Assembly (NCBI GenBank): GCA_045106735.1
Contig: JBGCEZ010000046.1
Span: 1 to 41,054, forward strand
Origin: JBGCEZ01 sp045106735
Lineage (GTDB): Bacteria > Planctomycetota > Phycisphaerae > Phycisphaerales > SM1A02
Reading direction: 5' to 3'
Length of the DNA: 41,054 nt
Below the pieces are notes generated by a model. The model saw only the letters and a list, made by a program, of their open reading frames with translations, did no database searches and was not told where the DNA came from. Both the position numbers and the translations under genes were made by a program. Below are positions 7,816-15,324 of the stretch, in pieces (position 1 is the first letter of the stretch; every line of letters starts with the position of its first letter).

Positions 7816-9312
7816 TCATCGTCCGGCGATCGGCCCGATGTTGAGGGCGGCGTGCACCGTGCCATCAACCGGCGACTGCGCCAGCGCCACGATGGCGCAC
7901 GCGTCCGGGTCCACGCCGGCGGGGGCCTTGAGCGTGATCCGGAACCCCTCGCCGGCTCCTTCGCGCTCGGCGGCCTGCCGGCTGGCCATCGCCCGCACGA
8001 TCCGGTGATGCTCCAGCGTTCGGCCGGCATTCTCTCCCCGCGTCACATCGCTGGCCGCCTCGGGCTGCACCAGGAAGGCGAAGATCGTGTCGCTGGCCGG
8101 AATGCCAATCGTCTGAACTTCGACGGCGACGCGCTTGGCCGCCGTGGCGGGGGCCCGGCGGGCGCGCAGGGCGGGCTGCCCCGAACCGTCCGCATCTTCT
8201 CTCCGCTCCGCGTTGGCCCCGTCGCCCGGAGCGACTGGCGCCGCGATCGCCGCAATCGCCCGGTCGGCCCGCGGGCGATCGGAGCCCACGAACCCATCGG
8301 TTCCGCCGACGATCAGTTGCGGGGTGTAGAGCCGGTCCTCGCCGATGAGGCGATTGGCTTCCCGCTGGCGACGGGTGAAAGCGGGCGCGGCGAAACGGTC
8401 CGGCCAGCCCAGGCGGTCCCAGTAGTCGACGTGGAACGAGAGCAGAATCAGCGACCCGTCGGCCACCCGTGGAGACTCGAGGAGGTCGGCCAGGACGGCA
8501 TCGGCCGGCGGACAACTCGAACATCCCTCGGACGTGTAGAGCTCGGCCACCGCGGTGCCCGGGCGGCTCTCGGCGCTGCGGGTCGCGGCAATCCGGTGGG
8601 CTCGCTCCAGCTCGTCGAACAACAGGGCCGGGGCGACGTCGACGACGTGGCCTTGTCCTTCGAGCACGGTGAGGGCGGCCGTGTTCCCGTGCGTGGCCAG
8701 TGCCTTGCGGGTACGCTCGGAGAACGTGATCCATCGGGCATCTTTGCCGCCGACGTACATCGTGATCGGAAAAGCGGCGACCGACCCGAGTTGCTCCATC
8801 GCCGCTTCTTCGGCGCCGCCGGGCAACGCGAGAATCGAATGAAAGCGCGCGGCCGAACGCGTGGCGACGTGGAAGGCCGAACGGCCGCCGTTGCTGACGC
8901 CGGCCACGTGCACGCGACCACCGTCGAACATGACCTCGCGGGCGACGGCATCCAGCAACGGCTCGATGGCCGCGGCGCCCGAGCCAAAGAACCTGCCGGA
9001 CGCGGGGGCGGCGGGGGCGATCACCACCCAGCCTCGGCGGGCGGCTTCTTCGCGCCAGTAGCGCCCGAGTCCGGCCTCGACCATCGCCTGATCCTGTCCC
9101 CCAGGGGGCAAGGCGAGCAGCGTCCGGTGGGCCCGCGCCGGATCGAAGTCCGGCGGAGTGAGGAGCTGGTACGTGAGGGCATCGCCGCCATCGAGGGCGA
9201 GGGTTCGCCACCCATCATCCGCCGTGGCCGTCCGTGCCGGGAACAAGCTGGCCACCAAGATGAGCAACAGGGCCGGAGCGGCGAGCCGGGTGAGCAATGT
9301 CGGATGGTGCAT
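7816..9312 (-). CDS. Secreted alpha/beta-hydrolase fused to DUF1223 thioredoxin-like domain
   Basis: The product is 498 residues from the ATG at 9312. Residues 1-32 are a signal peptide (LAAPALLLILVASLFPARTATA). Residues 35-250 are an esterase/depolymerase-type alpha/beta-hydrolase: the nucleophile elbow GVSNGG has Ser140, a candidate acid is the Asp of VGGKDARW, and a candidate base is the His of EGQGHVVD. Residues 255-498 are a DUF1223 domain with its hallmark AELYTSEGCSSCPPAD, Cys264 and Cys267 forming CxxC, followed by FHVDYWDRLGWPD and TPQLIVGG. DUF1223 proteins are exported and thioredoxin-like but poorly characterised. The junction is in frame with no linker stop, so a true fusion is seen. 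An Ala/Glu-rich loop interrupts the DUF1223 part near residues 360-385. Confidence 0.85.
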   Translation of the reverse strand: MHHPTLLTRLAAPALLLILVASLFPARTATADDGWRTLALDGGDALTYQLLTPPDFDPARAHRTLLALPPGGQDQAMVEAGLGRYWREEAARRGWVVIAPAAPASGRFFGSGAAAIEPLLDAVAREVMFDGGRVHVAGVSNGGRSAFHVATRSAARFHSILALPGGAEEAAMEQLGSVAAFPITMYVGGKDARWITFSERTRKALATHGNTAALTVLEGQGHVVDVAPALLFDELERAHRIAATRSAESRPGTAVAELYTSEGCSSCPPADAVLADLLESPRVADGSLILLSFHVDYWDRLGWPDRFAAPAFTRRQREANRLIGEDRLYTPQLIVGGTDGFVGSDRPRADRAIAAIAAPVAPGDGANAERREDADGSGQPALRARRAPATAAKRVAVEVQTIGIPASDTIFAFLVQPEAASDVTRGENAGRTLEHHRIVRAMASRQAAEREGAGEGFRITLKAPAGVDPDACAIVALAQSPVDGTVHAALNIGPIAGR

Positions 9313-9422
9313 CGAGGGCGAACTCCATGTGGGATGCCGCGACGCAGGATGATCCGCGGCGGTGACCGGACCCGAGGGATCAAGCCGCGAGCCGGCAACC
9401 CTATTGCGATGCTTCGAGTGTT

Positions 9423-10007
9423 TCACTCGACGCGGCGATGCGGGGGCCCGGCCGCCGCCGCCGGCCACTCCGACTTCAGCATGGCGTAGACGAGCTCATC
9501 CACCCACTCGCCTTTGGCGAACTCGCCCTGCACGAATCGTGCTTCTTGCCGCATGCCCGCCTTCTCCAGGACCCGCACGCTGGCGTGGTTCCGGGCATCG
9601 CACCACGCGGTGACGCGGTGGGTCGCCGCCTGGTCAAAGCACCAGCCGAGCAGGCCGACGGTGAGTTCCGTGGCCAAGCCGCGTCCATGGGCGTCGGCGT
9701 GCAGGGCGTAGCCGATGACGCACTGCCGGGCGTCTCCGCCGTCGTGCCGGATCATGGCTTCGCCGATGAGCGTGTGGCGCTCGCCGCCCGTGTGGACGAC
9801 GCCGAGCAGGAGGCCGTCATTGCCAGGAGCGTCCACGGGAATCGCCGCGACGCGTTCGATCAGTGTGGCGGCCTGCTCGGCGGAGCAGGGAGGCGTCCAC
9901 GGGACGTACCGGGCCACGTCCTCGTCGGATCGCCAACTGGCGAGCGCAGCAGCATCTTCGCGGACCAAGGTGCGGACGAGCAAACGTGGAGTGGTCAGGA
10001 GATTCAC
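9423..10007 (-). CDS. GNAT-family N-acetyltransferase (RimJ/RimL-like)
   Basis: From the GTG at 10007 the product is 194 residues, NLLTTPRLLVRTLVREDAA onward. Motifs match the RimJ/RimL-type GNAT group: TPRLLVRTL, the acetyl-CoA loop region IGYALHADAHGRGLATE (with the GRGLATE pyrophosphate-binding part), then VTAWCDARNHASVRVLEKAGM, the N..S..V..K.G signature. These enzymes acetylate protein N-termini or small amines; the substrate is not readable. No ribosome site precedes the GTG. ATG codons at 10142/10139 would add an Ala/Pro/Ser-rich 45-residue leader, so the start is open. Confidence 0.85.
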   Translation of the reverse strand: MNLLTTPRLLVRTLVREDAAALASWRSDEDVARYVPWTPPCSAEQAATLIERVAAIPVDAPGNDGLLLGVVHTGGERHTLIGEAMIRHDGGDARQCVIGYALHADAHGRGLATELTVGLLGWCFDQAATHRVTAWCDARNHASVRVLEKAGMRQEARFVQGEFAKGEWVDELVYAMLKSEWPAAAAGPPHRRVE

Positions 10008-10191
10008 GGGGGCAGCGCCTGGGCTCGGGTTCGTTGGTGCAGCCGACGACGGGGCCGTGGCGGCCGCGGAGTCCGTCGAGGCCGCGGGAGCCGCGGAAGC
10101 ACGGTGGTGGCGGGCGGCCGGGCTCGGATCCCCGGACATCATCCCAGCATTCTTGATCCCGCGCGGGCGGCGCCCCGGCGTCAAACGAAAA

Positions 10192-10219
10192 CAGGGAGGC
10201 GCCCTGAAGCGCCTCCCTG
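10192..10219 (-). terminator. Intrinsic terminator of the duplicated-domain secreted protein
   Basis: An 11-bp perfect stem CAGGGAGGCGC/GCGCCTCCCTG encloses a six-base loop. Read on the minus strand it is followed by TGTTTTCGTTTG, a T-rich tract. It lies about 46 bases after the stop at 10266, as expected for a rho-independent terminator. Confidence 0.8.
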
Positions 10220-10265
10220 CCACTGCATTCAGTTCAGTTGATGCCGCTTGAGGCGGCGTCTTCGG

Positions 10266-11732
10266 TTACGGGCAGGGCCCGAACGCCGAGAGCAGCGAGA
10301 GCAGGTCGGTGAAGTCCACCGTGCCCGAGCCGTCCAGGTCCGCCGGGCAACCGGGGCACGGGCCCCAGCTCGAGAGGGTCTCGAGCACGTCCGCGAAGCT
10401 CACTTCATCGTCGCCGTTCAAGTCGCCAAGGCACGGGGCCCCGAACGCCAGCGAGATGTTGTCGATCGAAAGGTCCATGTTGGCCGGGCCAAAGAAGAAC
10501 CCGGGGATCGCGCCGGTGATGCGGAACTCGTCCACGCCGGCGAGCACGGTGGCGAAGGACGCCCCGGCGGGGAGGATTGGTTCAAAGGTTTGCGGATCCT
10601 CGTCGCCAAAGCCGATCCAGCCGGAGGGCAGGGCGGTTTGCGTCGGATCGTCAATGGTGACGGTGAGGGTGACGTAGTCGTCCTGCAGCGTCTCGTTGAT
10701 GATGCCGAGATTGAAGAACACACCCGATGCGCCACTGCCGCCCTGAATGTCGCGGTCGATCAGCATGATGCCGATCTCGCGGGAGATCGGTCCGTTGAAG
10801 TTGCGGAGCGTGTCGACGCGGATGTCGAACGAGAACGTGATGTCCGTCAGCGCTGAGTAGTCGCCCAGAAGATCGTCGTTCGCGGGCTCGCCGACGCCGC
10901 CGGTACGCAGGTCATTGAAGAACAGATCCGGGGCGAGGTGGTTGGCCCGGCCATCGGGGTTGCCGCCGGCGGCCTCGAAGAATGCGTTGCCCATGAAGCC
11001 TTCGGCGTCGCCACCATCAAAGCCGACGACGATCTCGCTCGGCATCGCGGCCGGGGGCATCGTCGCCTCGAGCGTGATGTTGTCGATCGAGAGGTCCATG
11101 TTGGCCGGGCCAAAGAAGAACCCGGGGATCGCACCGGTGATGCGGAACTCGTCCACGCCGGCGAGCACGGTGGCGAAGGACGCCCCGGCAGGCAGGATCG
11201 GGGCGAAGGTCTGCGGATCTTCGTCGCCGAAGCCGATCCAGCCGGAGGGCAGGGCGGTTTGCGTGGGATCGTCGATGGTGACGGTGAGGGTGACGTAGTC
11301 ATCCTGCAGCGTCTCGTTGATGATGCCGAGGTTGAAGAAGACGCCCGACGGACCGCTGCCGCCCTGGATGTCGCGGTCGATCAGCATGATGCCGATCTCG
11401 CGGGAGATGGGTCCGTTGAAGTTGCGGAGTGTGTCGACGCGGATGTCGAACGAGAACGTGATGTCCGTCAACGCTGAGTAGTCGCCCAGAAGATCGTCGT
11501 TCGCGGGCTCGCCGACGCCGCCGGTCCGCAGGTCGTTGAAAAAGAGGTCCGGGGCGAGGTGGTTGGCCCGACCATCCGGGTTGCCGCCCGCCGCCTCAAA
11601 GAAGGCGTTGCCGGAGAATCCGTCAGCGGAACCGCCGTCGAAACCAATGACCGTGGGCGTGGGGCCGGCGACGGCGACCGCGCCAATGGCGCTGGCCGCG
11701 GTGGCGGCGATGAAGTGAAGTCGCGTGCACAT
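10266..11732 (-). CDS. Secreted protein with two near-identical domains and dockerin-like C-terminus
   Basis: The product is 488 residues from the ATG at 11732, which has AGGAG eight bases upstream. A short signal peptide (MCTRLHFIAATAASAIGAVAVAG) is followed by two domains of about 195 residues that differ at only a handful of positions. Each contains GNAFFEAAGGNPDGRANH, LLGDYSALTDITFSFDIRVD, IGIMLIDRDIQGGSG and SGWIGFGDEDPQTF. The fold looks like an all-beta carbohydrate-binding or anchor-type sandwich, but no catalytic residues are evident. The last 55 residues hold two EF-hand-like calcium loops, GDLNGDDEVSFADVL and ADLDGSGTVDFTDLL, ending SAFGPCP. That dockerin-like tail is frequent on Phycisphaerae exported proteins. 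The gene has its own promoter and terminator. Confidence 0.85.
   Translation of the reverse strand: MCTRLHFIAATAASAIGAVAVAGPTPTVIGFDGGSADGFSGNAFFEAAGGNPDGRANHLAPDLFFNDLRTGGVGEPANDDLLGDYSALTDITFSFDIRVDTLRNFNGPISREIGIMLIDRDIQGGSGPSGVFFNLGIINETLQDDYVTLTVTIDDPTQTALPSGWIGFGDEDPQTFAPILPAGASFATVLAGVDEFRITGAIPGFFFGPANMDLSIDNITLEATMPPAAMPSEIVVGFDGGDAEGFMGNAFFEAAGGNPDGRANHLAPDLFFNDLRTGGVGEPANDDLLGDYSALTDITFSFDIRVDTLRNFNGPISREIGIMLIDRDIQGGSGASGVFFNLGIINETLQDDYVTLTVTIDDPTQTALPSGWIGFGDEDPQTFEPILPAGASFATVLAGVDEFRITGAIPGFFFGPANMDLSIDNISLAFGAPCLGDLNGDDEVSFADVLETLSSWGPCPGCPADLDGSGTVDFTDLLSLLSAFGPCP
10453..11031. repeat. Direct repeat copy A (period 621 bp)
   Basis: This segment is repeated at 11074-11652 with an offset of exactly 621 bases (207 codons). 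The two copies are almost identical at DNA level, including synonymous positions. They encode the two domains of the secreted protein. The duplication is in frame and appears recent or homogenised. Confidence 0.85.
11074..11652. repeat. Direct repeat copy B (period 621 bp)
   Basis: This is the second copy of the domain-encoding repeat at 10453-11031. The few differences include Ser/Asp, Ser/Met, Pro/Ala and Ala/Glu changes in the encoded proteins and scattered single bases. Confidence 0.85.
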
Positions 11733-12037
11733 GGGTCTTTCTCCTGGTGGGCCCCACTCGGAAGAGGGGCGATGGGGCAACGCCAACGACGGCGATGAAC
11801 CGGGGCGGCGATGAAGGTTGGCCGCGGGGAGCCGAGGCTATCGGAGCTTGATGGCAGGTGCAAGGAAGTATCTCGGAAACTATTGTGGACCGCTGGGTGA
11901 TCTCCCGTAGACTGCTGGATCGGCCGTAGGATGTTTGAGAGGGCGGTTTTTGCGGGACGCATGCTCTCGGCCGATCACCCGCACTCGAATCGAATCTCGC
12001 TTCGGAAACCCCACGGCCTGGTCTCTGCGTTCACCGC
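11733..12037. other. Intergenic region between divergent genes
   Basis: This 305-base stretch holds the leader and promoter of the leftward secreted-protein gene (promoter at 11835-11863) and presumably the promoter of the rightward gene at 12038. I saw no RNA gene or repeat in it. A possible TTGAGA (about 11936) lacks a well-spaced -10 partner. Confidence 0.5.
11835..11863 (-). promoter_or_regulatory. Sigma70-type promoter of the duplicated-domain gene
   Basis: On the minus strand TTGCAC (11863-11858) and TAGCCT (11840-11835) are 17 bases apart. The predicted start near 11828 gives a leader of about 96 bases before the ATG at 11732. Confidence 0.5.
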
Positions 12038-13393
12038 TTGCCTCGGCTGCCATCTTCTCGCGTGAGCCTCTGTCCCGTGCCCCCAACTGAGCCGCCAACG
12101 CCCGTGACCGACCCGACCCGCTCGACCGGCCCGACCGGCCCGACTGGCCCGACCAATGCCGTCTCTGACCGGCCCGCCGTCGCCGACTCCCTTGAGGGAC
12201 GGGTCTTGACTGTGGGGCGCGATCTCCGCTCAGGCTTGTCGGCTCTTCTGGACGCGGTGCCCGGCGGACCGTCGCGGCCGCAGGATCTTGTGACCACGCT
12301 CAGCATCGACAAAGTCTTGAGCAGTCGGTTTCTCAAGGCAGTGCGGCAGCGGAACCCCATGGCCGTCGTCCATCTCGCCCCGGGTCCCGAACCGATGCGC
12401 CGCGTGGTGCGGGCGGCCCGACGCCGCGGCACGCCAGCGGATGTGGCCGACGCGGCCATGCAGGTCATCGACGCGTTCGAACAACTCATTCGACGCGAGG
12501 CGGGGGACCGCGGCGCGCTCAATACCATGATCAGTTCGTGGCTGCCGGAGGCGCGGATCGAGTTCGAGATGCGTCGGAAGCAAGCGGCGTTTCGGGCGAT
12601 GAGCGAACTGCGCGGCTGCCGAACCGACGTCAACATCTCCACCGTGATCTTGCATCCGTCGGACGACGGCGAACACATCGACATCGTCTGGATCTTTGGT
12701 TTCTTGGGATTGCAGCGCTTGCGGCCAGATGCGCGGGTCAAGTTTGCGATTCGCCGGATCGCCGACCTTGGCGAGGACGCCGCACCGCGGACTCCGCGAG
12801 CGCTCGGCGGTGAGCCGGTCGCGGGGATGAACGCAGTTCGGCTCGATCAGTTCTGCGACGCGCCGCCGGCCATGCTCCAGACCCATACGGCCGGCGATGC
12901 AACGCACTACGAGCTGGCCGGCAACGACATCGGTCCCCGTTCCGGTGTCGACTTGGTCTGCGTTGAAGTCAACGCCGGCGAGATGCCGCGATTCGTCCCG
13001 GCCGGTTCTGGGCGAAAGGGATTTGTGTTTGCCGAGGTCTCCATTCCCAGTGCGGTGCTGCATTTTGACGTGCTCGTGCATCAGGACGTGTATCCCGGCC
13101 AGTCACCGGAACTCTTGCTCTACGACACGGTGCTCGAGGGCGTGGCCGACGTGAATGATCGATCGCGCGATGCAGACCGGCTCGACATGCAAGAATCTGC
13201 CGTGTCCTTGGGCACGGGAACGGGCGCGTGGCGGACGACGGATTCACCGAATCAGGTCGAACTCATTGGACACGTGCTCGACCGGATGGGCTGGGACGCT
13301 GGCGCGTACCGCGGCTACCGCACGCGGATCGAGTGCCCGATTTACGGCTCGCAGGTGGCGATGGCCTTCGCGGCGCCGGAGCGGGCCGAGTGA
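12038..13393 (+). CDS. Conserved-looking hypothetical protein, no recognised family
   Basis: The frame is open for 451 codons from a TTG at 12038; other in-frame candidates are GTG at 12062, 12077 and 12104, and no ATG occurs until well inside, so the start is unsettled. The first 40 residues are Pro/Thr-rich with a 9-bp repeat giving GPTGPTGPT. Residues 50-175 (VTTLSIDKVLSSRFLKAVRQ onward) look helical and could be a DNA-binding helix-turn-helix, but this is only an impression. The C-terminal half (VDLVCVEVNAGEMPRFVPAG, FAEVSIPSAVLHFDVLVHQD) appears beta-rich. No enzyme motif or membrane segment is visible. Two paralogous membrane proteins follow 260 bases later on the same strand. Confidence 0.65.
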   Translation: MPRLPSSRVSLCPVPPTEPPTPVTDPTRSTGPTGPTGPTNAVSDRPAVADSLEGRVLTVGRDLRSGLSALLDAVPGGPSRPQDLVTTLSIDKVLSSRFLKAVRQRNPMAVVHLAPGPEPMRRVVRAARRRGTPADVADAAMQVIDAFEQLIRREAGDRGALNTMISSWLPEARIEFEMRRKQAAFRAMSELRGCRTDVNISTVILHPSDDGEHIDIVWIFGFLGLQRLRPDARVKFAIRRIADLGEDAAPRTPRALGGEPVAGMNAVRLDQFCDAPPAMLQTHTAGDATHYELAGNDIGPRSGVDLVCVEVNAGEMPRFVPAGSGRKGFVFAEVSIPSAVLHFDVLVHQDVYPGQSPELLLYDTVLEGVADVNDRSRDADRLDMQESAVSLGTGTGAWRTTDSPNQVELIGHVLDRMGWDAGAYRGYRTRIECPIYGSQVAMAFAAPERAE

Positions 13394-13653
13394 TCGATGG
13401 CTCGGCGGGCGGGCTGGGGTGATCCCTCGGTCTCGCGCGCACGGCGATCTGGGATTGACGATCTGCGTCGCTCGAGCCGCGACCTCCGACGCCCATCCCA
13501 CGAATCTTGGCTCGCCGTGGCTGCGCTCCGGTGGGATCGAGCGTTCCGTTGGCGCGACCATCTCTGAGGTGCCGATACACTCCATTCTTCCGGACGTGGT
13601 GGATGATCGACTCGTGATCACCTCCTGCCGGTCATCTCGGGGAGTCGACACCG

Positions 13654-14571
13654 GTGTTTTCCGCCCTTCGGCAGCTTGATCGCATTCTTCGCGGGGACGC
13701 GACCCGCACATCGGAACTTCGGGACGGACGCATCGAGATCCCGGTGGCCGGCCTTTCGGTGGTTGTCGCCGGGCTGGCCATCGTCGGCGGGATCTGCCTT
13801 GGCTCGTTCGCCGTCATCCGCGCCGCATGGTCGGACGAGGGGATCAGCGGCGATTCGATCAATCAGTTGCTGGCCAGCGCGGTCAAGATGCCGTTGCTGT
13901 TCGCCCTGACATTGGTTGTCACGTTTCCGTCGCTGTACGTTTTCAACGCACTGGTCGGCTCTCGGCTGACGATGCAATCCGTCGCCCGGCTTCTGGTAGC
14001 GATGCTCGGCGTGATGATGGCCGTGCTCGCTTCGCTCGGACCGATCATCGTGTTCTTTGGTCTGTCGACTGAGAGCTACCCGTTCATGAAGCTGCTCAAC
14101 GTGGCCATGGCGACGGTGGCTGGTGCGCTTGGCTTGGCGTTTCTGCTTCGCACCTTGCAGCGGTTGGCGATGATGCAAGATGTTCAAGACGCGGCGAAGG
14201 CGGCGGCGAGCGCTGAGACGGTTGCCGATGACTCCGCTGGGAGCGAGGACGGCGTCGCAACTCCGTCGGAGACCGTGGACACGAACGCCGCCACGAACGC
14301 CGCGACGAACGCCGCGACGAACGGGGAACGTGCCAGCCTGACGCCGTCCATTCCAAGCCCGCTCGATCGCGTCCAGTCGCCGGCCAACCGCCGGGCGACC
14401 ACGGTGTTTCGCATCTGGATGTTTGTCTTCGCCATCGTGGGGGCCCAGATGAGTTGGGTCATGCGGCCGTTCATCGGCTCGCCTGATCTTCCGTTTGCAT
14501 GGTTCCGCGCCCGAGAGAGCAACTTCTTTCAGGATGTGTTCCGTTCGTTGAGTGAGTTGTTCGGGGCATGA
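13654..14571 (+). CDS. Five-helix membrane protein, first of a paralogous pair
   Basis: The product is 305 residues from a GTG at 13654 with CGGGGAG about ten bases upstream. Five hydrophobic helices are seen: VVVAGLAIVGGICLGSFAVI, FALTLVVTFPSLYVFNAL, LLVAMLGVMMAVLASLGPII, LLNVAMATVAGALGLAFLL and IWMFVFAIVGAQMSWVMRPF. Between helices 4 and 5 lies a cytosolic-type loop of about 70 residues containing a 12-bp repeat (NAATNAATNAATN). The end, VMRPFIGSPDLPFAWFRA, is conserved in the next gene. The same architecture occurs in proteins loosely labelled as actin-binding WH2 in cyanobacteria and planctomycetes, from memory and unverified. The stop overlaps the next start by ATGA, so the two are coupled and may form a complex. 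Confidence 0.75.
   Translation: MFSALRQLDRILRGDATRTSELRDGRIEIPVAGLSVVVAGLAIVGGICLGSFAVIRAAWSDEGISGDSINQLLASAVKMPLLFALTLVVTFPSLYVFNALVGSRLTMQSVARLLVAMLGVMMAVLASLGPIIVFFGLSTESYPFMKLLNVAMATVAGALGLAFLLRTLQRLAMMQDVQDAAKAAASAETVADDSAGSEDGVATPSETVDTNAATNAATNAATNGERASLTPSIPSPLDRVQSPANRRATTVFRIWMFVFAIVGAQMSWVMRPFIGSPDLPFAWFRARESNFFQDVFRSLSELFGA
14278..14325. repeat. 12-bp tandem repeat in membrane-protein loop
   Basis: About four copies of a 12-base unit close to ACGAACGCCGCG encode NAAT tetrapeptides in a hydrophilic loop. The period is a multiple of three, so copy-number change would keep the frame. Confidence 0.7.
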
Positions 14572-15287
14572 GTGGCGACGGCCAAAGCAGCGGGACGCTC
14601 TCTGCCGAAGCGATCGCTGGTCGGTCGATTGGCTTGCGCGGCGTGGATGATCTGCTTCGCGGTCGCCGCCAGATCGTTGGGGCGTCCGAGCCGGGCGGCT
14701 TTCTTTGGTTGATCGCGGTCATCGCCGTCTTTGGGGCGGCCTACGGCGTCGTCATGGGAACCTTCGGCGGTCTGCGCGGGGAGCAGATGCTGTACTCCGC
14801 GGTGAAAGTTCCATTGCTGCTCGGCACGACGTTCACATTGAGCATTCCGAGTTTCTTTGTCATCGCCACGATCCTTGGACTGCGCGATGATTTTCGCGAC
14901 GCGGTGCGCGCCTTGGTTGCGACACAGGCGGTGCTCGCTGTCATCCTGGCCGCGTTTTCGCCTTTTACTGCGGTGTGGTACGCGTCGAGCTCTGACTATG
15001 ACGCCGCCAAGATCTTCAACCTCTTGATGTTTGCCGCCGCGTCGTTGACGGCCCAAGTTGTCCTGCGACGCTTCGCTCGCCCGCTCCTGGATCGTGATCG
15101 GCGTCACGCTTTGCTCCTCGGCGGCTGGCTTGTGATGTATTCGTTCGTTGGCGTGCAGATGGGCTGGGTGCTGCGGCCGTTCATCGGGCAGCCGCACGCC
15201 GAAACGACGTTCTTCCGCGACAGCGCGTGGAGCAACGCCTACGTGGAAGTCGGCACGACGATTTGGCGCGTGGTGCAGGGCGGCTGA
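14568..15287 (+). CDS. Five-helix membrane protein, second of a paralogous pair
   Basis: The product is 239 residues. It starts inside the stop codon of the preceding gene (ATGA at 14568-14571). The five helices and key phrases parallel its neighbour: SAVKVPLLLGTTFTLSIPSF versus SAVKMPLLFALTLVVTFPSL, and GVQMGWVLRPFIGQP versus GAQMSWVMRPFIGSP, with an aromatic-rich juxtamembrane end (ETTFFRDSAW). The long loop of the first paralogue is absent here. The pair looks like an old tandem duplication that could give a hetero-oligomer in the inner membrane. Transport, secretion or scaffolding roles are all possible; none is shown by motifs. Confidence 0.75.
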   Translation: MSGDGQSSGTLSAEAIAGRSIGLRGVDDLLRGRRQIVGASEPGGFLWLIAVIAVFGAAYGVVMGTFGGLRGEQMLYSAVKVPLLLGTTFTLSIPSFFVIATILGLRDDFRDAVRALVATQAVLAVILAAFSPFTAVWYASSSDYDAAKIFNLLMFAAASLTAQVVLRRFARPLLDRDRRHALLLGGWLVMYSFVGVQMGWVLRPFIGQPHAETTFFRDSAWSNAYVEVGTTIWRVVQGG

Positions 15288-15324
15288 AGCCAAGGACGCG
15301 GTGGACGACGGGGCTTCGCCGTGC

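Noticed and set aside
10266..10431. Cellulosome component
   Set aside because: The tail is dockerin-like, but no cohesin, scaffoldin or glycoside hydrolase is present, and such tails are common on unrelated Phycisphaerae exported proteins.
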